Of a stretch of DNA of 11,512 bases, positions 5,571-11,512 are shown in pieces. Source of the stretch: Candidatus Falkowiibacteriota bacterium. GTDB lineage: Bacteria; Patescibacteriota; Patescibacteriia; Patescibacteriales; UBA12465. The notes beneath the pieces are model-generated. The model was not told where the DNA came from, did not search any database, and saw only the letters and a list, made by a program, of their open reading frames with translations. Position numbers and translations under genes: made by a program. How positions within the stretch are numbered: position 1 is the first letter of the stretch; every line of letters begins with the position of its first letter. Location of the stretch: contig CAIZYV010000024.1 of assembly GCA_903937325.1 (NCBI GenBank), positions 1 through 11,512 on the forward strand, in the 5' to 3' direction.

Positions 5571-6443
5571 CTACCACAAACCATGTAAAAGTTGATAGAA
5601 TTCTGCTAACTCTTTAACTTTATCTTTATTCAAAAACATTTCTGCTTGGGGTCTATTTTGATTATCAAAACTGACTTTTAAATCTTTCAACTGACCATAA
5701 TCATCAGTTTTAATATCGACATTATAAGAATCAGACGGATCAAATTCACCACCAATTTCTTTGATATCGCTAAAACCAATTTTTTCTCCATTCTGATCAT
5801 CTTTAATTATCAAGGCTTGTTGTAATAAGAATTCCATTGTTCCGCCATGAGTACCGGCCGGCAATAAAACTTTAGAACCAGAATTTAATTTTTTAGCCAT
5901 CTCTTGATAATGTTGAACAACGAAAGCAAATGAACCAGCTATTTCTTTTTTGTATTGAAGGGCATCGGGGGTTGAAAGAGCTATTAAATAATTAACCGTA
6001 GCCATTTGTGCCTTTTTTGCAGCAGTCATCTTCTCTGCATCAGATAATTCATCAAAATTATCAGGTAAATTTTTATTATATATTTCTGTGTGATTATAGG
6101 GCCGCGGAGAAATTAGAGTTTCATAATTTAAAATATCGTTTACCCTAGTTTTAAATTTTTCATCGCCAGCAATTTCCGTAGCATAGATATCTGCCGTCTC
6201 TAAAGCCCGCCCCATCCTCACATCTTCTTTAATTGGGGCGGCATTTGAACCAATAGCTTTAACGGCATCAAAATCAATCTGTTTTAAGCCGCTCTCAGAT
6301 GCCTTTCTCTTGGTTATTTCTCGACCTAAATCTAAAAGTCGTAAATCTTTACCACGCTCGCCATGACGCAGAAATTTAATCAATATTTCGATATTGCAGC
6401 CGTATTTTTCCGGCCGTTCCAGTCCGTCGAATATTTCTTTCAT
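5571..6443 (-). CDS. Histidine phosphatase (RHG/phosphoglycerate mutase-like) superfamily protein
   Basis: A 290-residue soluble protein. 'FLRHGERGKD' (residues 24-33) carries the RHG signature with H27 as the phosphorylated nucleophile. R79/E82 in GRALETADIYA (78-88) fits the family's downstream Arg/Glu segment, and GTHGGTMEFLL (197-207) supplies the second catalytic histidine H199. The fold hydrolyses or transfers phosphate from small molecules or, in SixA, from phosphohistidine on a protein. At 290 residues it is longer than SixA (~160), with a large insert at ~95-170, so the substrate cannot be assigned. It is the last gene of a minus-strand operon, 7 bases after a phosphohistidine-domain protein, which makes a phosphohistidine-linked substrate attractive but unproven. 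The ATG at 6443 has no Shine-Dalgarno. The bidirectional hairpin at 5498-5532 closes the operon. Confidence 0.82.
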   Translation of the reverse strand: MKEIFDGLERPEKYGCNIEILIKFLRHGERGKDLRLLDLGREITKRKASESGLKQIDFDAVKAIGSNAAPIKEDVRMGRALETADIYATEIAGDEKFKTRVNDILNYETLISPRPYNHTEIYNKNLPDNFDELSDAEKMTAAKKAQMATVNYLIALSTPDALQYKKEIAGSFAFVVQHYQEMAKKLNSGSKVLLPAGTHGGTMEFLLQQALIIKDDQNGEKIGFSDIKEIGGEFDPSDSYNVDIKTDDYGQLKDLKVSFDNQNRPQAEMFLNKDKVKELAEFYQLLHGLW

Positions 6444-6450
6444 AAAATTA

Positions 6451-7929
6451 TTATTTTTTGTTTACTATACTAACGATACCCTTGTCAGCGTCGACTTCTA
6501 TTTCATCATTATCCTTTAAAATTTGCGTAGCATTCTTAGTCGCTATAATGCAAGGTTTTTTCATTTCCCTAGCAATAATCGCCGCATGGCATAAAATCCC
6601 GCCTTCATCAGTCACAAAAGCAGCTGCTTTCTCCATAGCCGGAACGAAATTAGGGAAAGTCATAACCGCTACTAAAATATCTCCTTTACAAACTTTATTA
6701 ATATCATAGACATTAAAAACAATTTTAGCTTTTCCCCTTACAATCCCTTTATAAGCAATATTTCCAGTTATACTGTTTTCTATTTTTTGTTTTGGTTGAA
6801 TAGTATTTTTTATTCTTTGGATAAAAGTTGAGTCTGTAAAAATTTTATAGCCTTCAGCGGTATTAATTGTCATGAAAACCTCTTTTCTTTTTTTAATTTC
6901 TAATTTTGATATAGGTAATTTATTATTTTTTGCCAAATATAGCAATTCTTTATGATCTAAAAATAATAAGTCCTCCTTTGATAATTTATTGCGGTCGGCT
7001 ATTTCATAATACAAGGGCTGAATTAAAAAACCGCTCTTATAGATAGTATTTGTTCTCCAAGTTCTTAAAAATGCGTACCTTTGCGCCAGCTTGATGCTTT
7101 TAAATAACAAAGAATTTTTATTTATTTTTAATTTTTTAATTAAATTTTTAGAAGAAACCTCTATATTTTTTCTCGTCGCAATAAGCTGGCTCAATTGTTT
7201 TTTAGGATCTTTATCTACCAAAAAACTTTTAATTCTTTCTTCTATACTTTTGACCGTCCATTCTAAGCCTAAGTTATATCCTCTAGTACCAAGCCAAGAA
7301 TATTTTTTTAAATGGTTATTAGTTAAGCTCTTAATATTCTTGTCATGTTTTCTATAGCTTAGTACTAATTTATAAAATTCAATTTCTTCTCTAGAATTTT
7401 CATGCTCTTTGGCCGGATGAACTAATATCCCTAACCAATGGTTAGCTTCTTTTTGCGAAGTTGTTGGCAGTAATTCTAAAATCTGGTTAGAAATAAGTTT
7501 GTCGGCAATCACTAGCGGTGACAAAAAATTATTAGCCCGCAAGATTGAGTTGGAATATTTTTTTAATAGTCTATATAGCTTAACATTGTCTGCTTTTTTA
7601 AAATTTTCTTGAGCAATGTTTTTACTTATATTATAAAGACTTTTTATTTCCACCTCTAACCTATGAGCGAAATTAGACAATAATTTATAACCACCATTAG
7701 AAAAAATATCTCTTAATTTATCAAAATCTTTTTTATTATAAAACATTTCTCCGCTACTAAGTCTTAATATAGCAGATAAATTCCAAGATATGCCCGATAC
7801 TTGTTTAAAGTTTTTATGACATTGATCGGCAAAAGAACGAAAAAGCAAAGAGTCTCGGCGGTTAACAACATATTGCCATTCTATTTCTTTTATTTCTTTC
7901 TCCAGCTTTGTATAATTTTGTCCTTTCAT
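6451..7929 (-). CDS. Stand-alone PEP-utilizer mobile (phosphohistidine) domain protein
   Basis: 492 residues. The C-terminal ~105 (about 387-490) form a PEP-utilizing-enzyme mobile domain, the swivelling phosphohistidine domain of PEP synthase, pyruvate phosphate dikinase and rifampicin phosphotransferase. GDILVAVMTFP (417-427) leads to GGILCHAAIIARE (443-455) with phospho-acceptor H448, then KPCIIATKNA. The N-terminal ~380 residues are charged and helical, with W-L-G-T-R (212-216), FLRTWRT (288-294) and LLFLDHKEL (321-329); they resemble the helical middle region of rifampicin-phosphotransferase-like proteins. The ATP-grasp domain that normally phosphorylates this histidine is absent, so phosphate must come from another protein or the domain has been recruited for another job. 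Its ATG overlaps the upstream gene's stop (ATGA, 7926-7929), so translation is probably coupled. The final module shares 68 identical bases with that gene. Confidence 0.85.
   Translation of the reverse strand: MKGQNYTKLEKEIKEIEWQYVVNRRDSLLFRSFADQCHKNFKQVSGISWNLSAILRLSSGEMFYNKKDFDKLRDIFSNGGYKLLSNFAHRLEVEIKSLYNISKNIAQENFKKADNVKLYRLLKKYSNSILRANNFLSPLVIADKLISNQILELLPTTSQKEANHWLGILVHPAKEHENSREEIEFYKLVLSYRKHDKNIKSLTNNHLKKYSWLGTRGYNLGLEWTVKSIEERIKSFLVDKDPKKQLSQLIATRKNIEVSSKNLIKKLKINKNSLLFKSIKLAQRYAFLRTWRTNTIYKSGFLIQPLYYEIADRNKLSKEDLLFLDHKELLYLAKNNKLPISKLEIKKRKEVFMTINTAEGYKIFTDSTFIQRIKNTIQPKQKIENSITGNIAYKGIVRGKAKIVFNVYDINKVCKGDILVAVMTFPNFVPAMEKAAAFVTDEGGILCHAAIIAREMKKPCIIATKNATQILKDNDEIEVDADKGIVSIVNKK
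6572..6639. repeat. 68-bp identical segment, copy in the 492-aa gene (domain 3)
   Basis: Perfectly identical to 8047-8114. It encodes the core of the mobile domain around the phosphohistidine (codons around H448). Neighbouring bases are also nearly identical for ~20 bases on the 5' side of the plus strand, while the rest of the two genes has diverged widely. Confidence 0.95.
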
Positions 7930-10439
7930 AATGATTTAATAATTTTTACCATCCCAACATTGGCATTTACCTCAACCTCATCACCATTTTTTAAAGTTTG
8001 CGTAGCTATTTTTGTTCCTATAACACAAGGCTTTTTCATTTCTCTGGCAATAATCGCCGCATGGCATAAAATCCCGCCTTCATCAGTCACAAAAGCAGCT
8101 GCTTTCTCCATAGCGGCAATATAATTAGGAAAAGTCATCGTTGCTACTAAAATATCACCCTTATTTACTTTCGCAATATCAATTTGGCTTTTAACGATTT
8201 TAGCGGCGCCGCGGGCTATTCCCCGCCAGGCAATCTGACCGGTGATATTCTTATTAACAGCCGCATCAACATTAAAAATATCTAAATCATCAATTATCTT
8301 TCTATCTTTATCGGCAAAAATTTTTATAATGTCATCACACAAAACAATATAATAACCTTTCTTTCTTGATAATATAAATGATTTGTAATTAAGCTCGCCC
8401 CGCAGAGAAGAGATTACTTCATCAATAGACAAAAATAAAACATCTTTAACAGAAAGCTTTAATTTTTTAGCCGCAACCCTTAAAATCGGCTTCATCAAAA
8501 AATTAGCTTTAACCAGGCTTTCCGTCCTAAAGGTTCTTAAAAATACAAACTCTTTAACTAAATCAATTAACTGTCTCTCCTGCAAATTGAGTTTAAATTT
8601 TTTAATAAATTCCGCTGTCGCCGCCTCAGCTTCTTTTCTTGGAGCCAAAACATCTTTAAGCTTCTGATCAACCCCTTCTGCTAAATATTGCCCGACTCGT
8701 AATTTTATATTTTCCACTTGCCACACTTCTTCAAAATGATAGCGGGCGCTTATCCAGGAAAAATTATCCAAGTGTTTTTTAAATAAATTAGCGGCTAAGC
8801 GTCCGTTAATATCTATCTTTTTATTTTTAATATATCGGCTTAACTTCAAAATAGCAATTAACTCTTTTGAACTTTCATTAAACTTCTTTACATAGACTAA
8901 GCTTTTAAAATAATCAGAATTTTCATTGCCTGTTTTACTTTTAATCAGCTTTTTAAGCTGCTCTTCCAAAAATCTTTCCGAAAAGACAAGAATGAGAAGA
9001 TAACAGGTAACACGGGTGTAAAGCCTTTGAATATTAGTAAGATTCTCAATAAGACAAACTTTATTTTTTGTCCTTAAATATTGATGGAGCTCTTTAACTC
9101 TTCGAGAACAAGATTGAGAGATTTCTATCAACCTCTTAAATCCATGTTTATGTGATAATTCCAGCAAGGCCAACTCCACGTTTTCCACCGATTCAATCGG
9201 AGAAAAAAGTCGATTATTAACCATGGCATCACCAATCGGGGCAATATTAGAACCCAAAGCCTCGTTAAAAATTGAGGATTTTTCGCCATTCAAAATTAAA
9301 TCTCTCATTAATAGACAAATATCTCTTTCATTATTCGGACTCCATTTCTTTGACTTTTGCAAACAACCAATAAAATCTGACTCGCTTGTTTCGCGTCGGT
9401 TCAATATTTTAACCAACCCTTCATTTGCATCGACTTCAACCTCATCACCATTTTTTAAAGTTTGCGTAGCTATTTTTGTTCCTATAACACAAGGAATTTT
9501 TAACTCGCGAGAAATAATAGCGGCGTGGCAAGTTAATCCGCCCTCATCGGTAATAATTGCTCCACATTTTTTAATTAAAGGCATTAATATCGGACTAGTG
9601 CTGGTAGAAACTAAAATATCCCCCTTATTAAAAGTGATAGATTGAATGTCGTTAGTTGTTACTAAACGCACTATACCCCTAACTAAGCCACCACAAGCAG
9701 TATTACCCTTAATAATATTGGCGATTTTATTGCTTCCCTCTATTTTTTTGATAATTTTCATCGGATCTTTTATCCAATTAATTTTTTCTACGCCATTATT
9801 ATTTTGATAAACAAAAAATTTATCTTTTGAATCAACTATTCTTTTTTGTATATTTATCTTTTTCTTATCCAATATTTCATTTAAGGTAAGAAAATTAACT
9901 TCTTCTTTATTTTTTAAACCGACCGATTTTAATTCTTTAAACGCTAACGGTATAACAACCTTATTTATCACCTGTTCATAATAGGAAGACATTCTTAATT
10001 TTTTGACTAAATTAAAAATTTTTTTATCATGAACTGAATTAGTTAAAAAATCACCCAAACGAAAAGGTAGCACCGTGCAAAACAATGATAATTCAATTAA
10101 AAAATCGACAGCCGATCCAAAATTTTTAAAATCATTTTTTTTAATCACCGAGACTGATTTTTTATTCAATACTAAACCCTTTTTTAATAAACCTTCTATT
10201 TCCCCTTTTCTTTTAAAAACTAATTTGCTAAAAGCAGAAAAAATCATCTTCTGCTCATTTTTATCCCGATAATATCGCACCCTCCCCTTGGGATATTCAA
10301 TCATCAGGCAGTTTTTTGCGTTCGCCCCAATAATCTTTTTATATTGCTTAGAAAAATACCATCCGCACCATAAAGAAGAGCCAAAAAGAGTAAAGGGCCG
10401 AGAGACATATAACTCCCAATTTTTTCCTTTAATATCCAT
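7926..10439 (-). CDS. Double PEP-utilizer mobile-domain protein (two phosphohistidine modules)
   Basis: 837 residues made of two units. Unit 1 (1-~350): a helical N-terminus (VSRPFTLF at 12-19, FLTLNEIL at 183-190), then mobile domain 1 with GGLTCHAAIISRE (300-312) and phospho-acceptor H305. Unit 2 (~356-837): a helical region with FSWISAR (560-566), FLRTFRT (633-639) and VLFLSIDEV (667-675), then mobile domain 2 with GGILCHAAIIARE (788-800) and H793. Unit 2 is the same length as the 492-residue neighbour and aligns with it throughout, so the gene looks like a fusion of two paralogous modules followed by a third in the next gene. Neither unit has an ATP-grasp domain or the PEP/pyruvate-binding barrel, so this is not PEP synthase or PPDK. 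It is the first gene of the operon; its ATG lies ~13 bases after a predicted transcription start, with no Shine-Dalgarno. Confidence 0.85.
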   Translation of the reverse strand: MDIKGKNWELYVSRPFTLFGSSLWCGWYFSKQYKKIIGANAKNCLMIEYPKGRVRYYRDKNEQKMIFSAFSKLVFKRKGEIEGLLKKGLVLNKKSVSVIKKNDFKNFGSAVDFLIELSLFCTVLPFRLGDFLTNSVHDKKIFNLVKKLRMSSYYEQVINKVVIPLAFKELKSVGLKNKEEVNFLTLNEILDKKKINIQKRIVDSKDKFFVYQNNNGVEKINWIKDPMKIIKKIEGSNKIANIIKGNTACGGLVRGIVRLVTTNDIQSITFNKGDILVSTSTSPILMPLIKKCGAIITDEGGLTCHAAIISRELKIPCVIGTKIATQTLKNGDEVEVDANEGLVKILNRRETSESDFIGCLQKSKKWSPNNERDICLLMRDLILNGEKSSIFNEALGSNIAPIGDAMVNNRLFSPIESVENVELALLELSHKHGFKRLIEISQSCSRRVKELHQYLRTKNKVCLIENLTNIQRLYTRVTCYLLILVFSERFLEEQLKKLIKSKTGNENSDYFKSLVYVKKFNESSKELIAILKLSRYIKNKKIDINGRLAANLFKKHLDNFSWISARYHFEEVWQVENIKLRVGQYLAEGVDQKLKDVLAPRKEAEAATAEFIKKFKLNLQERQLIDLVKEFVFLRTFRTESLVKANFLMKPILRVAAKKLKLSVKDVLFLSIDEVISSLRGELNYKSFILSRKKGYYIVLCDDIIKIFADKDRKIIDDLDIFNVDAAVNKNITGQIAWRGIARGAAKIVKSQIDIAKVNKGDILVATMTFPNYIAAMEKAAAFVTDEGGILCHAAIIAREMKKPCVIGTKIATQTLKNGDEVEVNANVGMVKIIKSL
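7972..8030. repeat. 59-bp identical segment, copy in domain 2
   Basis: Perfectly identical to 9436-9494. It encodes the VIGTKIATQTLKNGDEVEV strand-turn region near the C-terminus of mobile domain 2, and lies only 16 bases from the 68-bp segment shared with domain 3. Confidence 0.95.
8047..8114. repeat. 68-bp identical segment, copy in the 837-aa gene (domain 2)
   Basis: The partner of 6572-6639, covering codons around H793. Identity this complete, synonymous positions included, is not explained by protein-level constraint alone. Confidence 0.95.
9436..9494. repeat. 59-bp identical segment, copy in domain 1
   Basis: The partner of 7972-8030 inside mobile domain 1 of the same gene. The adjacent DNA around H305 differs clearly from domains 2 and 3, so the identity stops abruptly at 9494/9495. 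Confidence 0.95.
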
Positions 10440-10458
10440 AAAAATAGAATTATTTTTA

Positions 10459-10486
10459 ATTATAACAAAATCAAGCTACTTTTCAA
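10459..10486 (-). promoter_or_regulatory. Sigma70-like promoter of the phosphohistidine-domain operon
   Basis: On the minus strand, TTGAAA (10481-10486) and a perfect TATAAT (10459-10464) are 16 bases apart. The start would be near 10452, leaving a leader of about a dozen bases before the ATG at 10439. This is the only good promoter seen for the three genes down to 5571. Confidence 0.7.
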
Positions 10487-10566
10487 TGAAAATTTTACAG
10501 CGAGAAATTATATCTCAGTCTTATTTACCTAAATAACCCAGCATAAATTATCAAAAAATAATTTTT

Positions 10567-10627
10567 AAAAAATAAAAAATCCTTGAATCATCAAATTAGC
10601 AACAAGCTAATCTGACAACCCAAGGAT
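10567..10627 (-). terminator. 22-bp hairpin terminator of the 213-aa gene
   Basis: Arms 10579-10600 and 10606-10627 around a 5-base loop (10601-10605). As minus-strand RNA all 22 positions pair, five of them as G·U wobbles; as plus-strand RNA those five become A·C mismatches. The stem is followed on the minus strand by TTTTTTATTTTTT. It begins 12 bases past the stop codon at 10639-10641. The strand bias shows it was shaped as RNA from the minus strand. Confidence 0.88.
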
Positions 10628-10665
10628 AGATTGTCGGCTCAGATCGGCAGAGGGCAAATTACTCC
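10568..10665. repeat. 98-bp direct repeat, copy 1
   Basis: Identical base for base with 11415-11512, offset 847 bases. It contains an A-rich stretch, the whole terminator hairpin and the last 27 bases (8 codons plus stop) of the 213-aa gene. Its 5' limit is real (A at 10567, T at 11414). Its 3' limit is set by the end of the window. Confidence 0.97.
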
Positions 10666-11280
10666 GTGGCCCACATCTGTTATTAAAAAGTTATCATGGT
10701 CCAACGGGTAAAAATCAGCCAATATTATGCCGCCAAACATCACTGTACAAACAACAGCCAAATTTTCCGCCGGATTATTCTCATCAATTTTTTTATTCTC
10801 GTCCCTTTTAACGAGACAAAAATTATAATGTGAATTAAGAGAATCAAAAGGCTCCCAGAACTTAATTATTTGGTGTTGTGAGAGCCATTTTTGCTCCCAG
10901 GTACCAGGTAAAGCCTGGAAAATATCCAGATAGGTCGCTTTGGTAATGACATCATACTTTTGCACCCAAGTTGCTTTTGTTGCGACCCCAGGTTTATCAT
11001 CTGCAATAAGATGCAACTTATCGTCGAACCGAAATCTGTTTTCTTTGTTTAGAAGAAGCTCACCAGACAAAGCCTCCATAAAGAAATCGCGTTCACCGGG
11101 AATAAAGCTTAAGACGCCATAATTTATCGGCGCCCGAGGACCGAGTTTTCTCTCGGCTATAGCTTGAAGCATTAAATAGAAAGCGATTGAATTTTTCTTA
11201 AAACGAAGCTGGTGCTCGATTTTAGACACTAGCTGATCAATATCTTTAAACTGATGGGGGGCAATCATGCGTTTTGCCAT
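10639..11280 (-). CDS. Hypothetical protein, family not recognised
   Basis: A 213-residue protein I cannot assign. No signal peptide or membrane helix is evident. The N-terminus is basic and helical (MIAPHQFKDIDQLVSKIEHQ). The middle holds a charged, aromatic region with FIPGERDFFMEAL (59-71), and the C-terminal third has hydrophobic strands ('LAVVCTVMFGGIILADFYPL') ending DVGHGVICPLPI. Histidines and acidic residues near the C-terminus (DHDNF, DVGHG) could form a metal or catalytic site, but this is a guess. It stands alone between its own promoter and a long terminator, with an 80-base leader. Its last 8 codons and terminator recur at the window end, which hints at a tandem paralogue. The ATG at 11280 is the most upstream in-frame start close to the leader; no Shine-Dalgarno is visible. 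Confidence 0.75.
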   Translation of the reverse strand: MAKRMIAPHQFKDIDQLVSKIEHQLRFKKNSIAFYLMLQAIAERKLGPRAPINYGVLSFIPGERDFFMEALSGELLLNKENRFRFDDKLHLIADDKPGVATKATWVQKYDVITKATYLDIFQALPGTWEQKWLSQHQIIKFWEPFDSLNSHYNFCLVKRDENKKIDENNPAENLAVVCTVMFGGIILADFYPLDHDNFLITDVGHGVICPLPI

Positions 11281-11321
11281 GGCTTTTTAATTTTTTTGTA
11301 AAAAAACATTTTTTCGTATCT

Positions 11322-11361
11322 CTTGACGAAATCAAGGAATATTTTTTTATTCTAAATATTC
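11322..11361 (-). promoter_or_regulatory. Two hairpins in the 5' leader of the 213-aa gene
   Basis: Read on the minus strand, the predicted transcript begins with an 8-bp stem (11354-11361 with 11337-11344, 9-base loop), then a 5-bp stem CTTGA/TCAAG (11332-11336 with 11322-11326). A hairpin at the very 5' end can protect mRNA from decay. No known riboswitch pattern is visible. Confidence 0.4.
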
Positions 11362-11366
11362 AAAAA

Positions 11367-11395
11367 AATATATCATAAGAATTATTATTTGTAAA
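11367..11395 (-). promoter_or_regulatory. Promoter of the 213-aa gene
   Basis: On the minus strand, TTTACA (11390-11395) and TATATT (11367-11372) are 17 bases apart, with a predicted start near 11360 and an ~80-base leader. The sequence is very AT-rich, so chance matches are easy and confidence is moderate. Confidence 0.5.
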
Positions 11396-11414
11396 TATCT
11401 CGATTAGACAGGCT

Positions 11415-11512
11415 AAAAATAAAAAATCCTTGAATCATCAAATTAGCAACAAGCTAATCTGACAACCCAAGGATAGATTGTCGGCTCAGATCGGCAGAGG
11501 GCAAATTACTCC
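11415..11512. repeat. 98-bp direct repeat, copy 2 (runs to the window end)
   Basis: An exact copy of 10568-10665. It includes a second copy of the terminator hairpin (arms 11426-11447 and 11453-11474), which would isolate the 213-aa gene from transcription entering from the right. Confidence 0.97.
11486..11512 (-). CDS. 3' end of a second copy of the 213-aa gene (partial, cut by the window)
   Basis: The stop at 11486-11488 is preceded, on the minus strand, by eight codons reading GVICPLPI, identical to the end of the gene at 10639. Only these codons are visible. It is either a tandem paralogue transcribed in the same direction, or the artefact of an assembly that ran back into the same repeat. 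Confidence 0.45.
   Translation of the reverse strand, partial: GVICPLPI

Noticed and set aside
5571..6443. Cofactor-dependent phosphoglycerate mutase (gpmA)
   Set aside because: It shares only the RHG fold. The length, the insert and the lack of the LNERHYG-type motif do not fit, and the genome already has gpmI.
6451..10439. PEP synthase, pyruvate phosphate dikinase or rifampicin phosphotransferase
   Set aside because: Only the swivel phosphohistidine domain and a helical region are present; the ATP-grasp domain and the PEP/pyruvate-binding barrel are missing from both proteins.
340..11512. Alternative genetic code (TGA as glycine), as in some Patescibacteria
   Set aside because: TGA serves as the stop for the 837-aa and 213-aa genes, and no TGA interrupts a conserved motif.
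1..11512. CRISPR array or insertion sequence
   Set aside because: No evenly spaced short repeats, no transposase-like protein and no terminal inverted repeats with target duplications were seen.

Overview
The window is AT-rich and most of it (about 340-11512) reads as a small-genome bacterium of the Candidate Phyla Radiation (Patescibacteria) type. This is inferred from gene content, not from a marker gene. The supporting signs are: an AT-rich genome on the standard code (TGA used as a stop); a tRNA without an encoded CCA tail; no convincing Shine-Dalgarno sequence before any start; a LysM/M23 cell-wall hydrolase followed by a small two-helix membrane protein; an iPGM gene paired with a SIS-domain gene; and large stand-alone proteins carrying PEP-utilizer 'mobile' (phosphohistidine) domains. 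The first ~310 bases do not belong to this picture. They encode the start of a YhdP/AsmA-like envelope protein typical of Gammaproteobacteria, and they run head-on into a yebC gene that has lost its C-terminus. I read this as a chimeric assembly join.

Layout. 73-333 (+): N-terminal fragment of a YhdP-like protein. 293-850 (-): 3'-truncated yebC. A divergent pair of sigma70-like promoters at 879-920 drives yebC leftwards and a SIS-domain gene (957-1877) plus gpmI (1906-3426) rightwards; gpmI ends at a perfect 14-bp AT hairpin terminator. A new promoter at 3482-3511 precedes a LysM-LysM-M23 peptidase gene (3710-4936). Its reading frame continues upstream to 3533 without any ATG, GTG or TTG, so the true start is probably rare. 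A small membrane protein follows at 4938-5180. tRNA-Ala(TGC) lies at 5239-5311 with its own terminator. Behind it is a GC-rich, self-complementary block (5366-5488) that ends in an exact copy of the tRNA 3' end and a second terminator hairpin.

The right half is on the minus strand. A promoter at 10459-10486 reads into three tightly packed genes: an 837-aa protein with two phosphohistidine swivel domains, a 492-aa paralogue with one (4-bp ATGA overlap), and a histidine-phosphatase (RHG) family protein 7 nt further on. None of them has an ATP-grasp (PPDK N-terminal) domain. The three swivel domains share stretches of identical DNA in a mosaic pattern, pointing to recent conversion or duplication. 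I infer that the operon may be a phosphohistidine relay or switch in which the phosphatase removes phosphate from histidine carriers or from their product. This is the most interesting biological hypothesis in the window, and it is unproven.

The right end holds an unrecognised 213-aa gene (10639-11280, -) with a promoter, a 5'-end hairpin and a 22-bp terminator hairpin. Its last 27 bases of coding sequence plus its terminator recur exactly (98 bp) at the extreme end of the window. This implies either a tandem copy of an 847-bp gene unit or a repeat-limited contig end.
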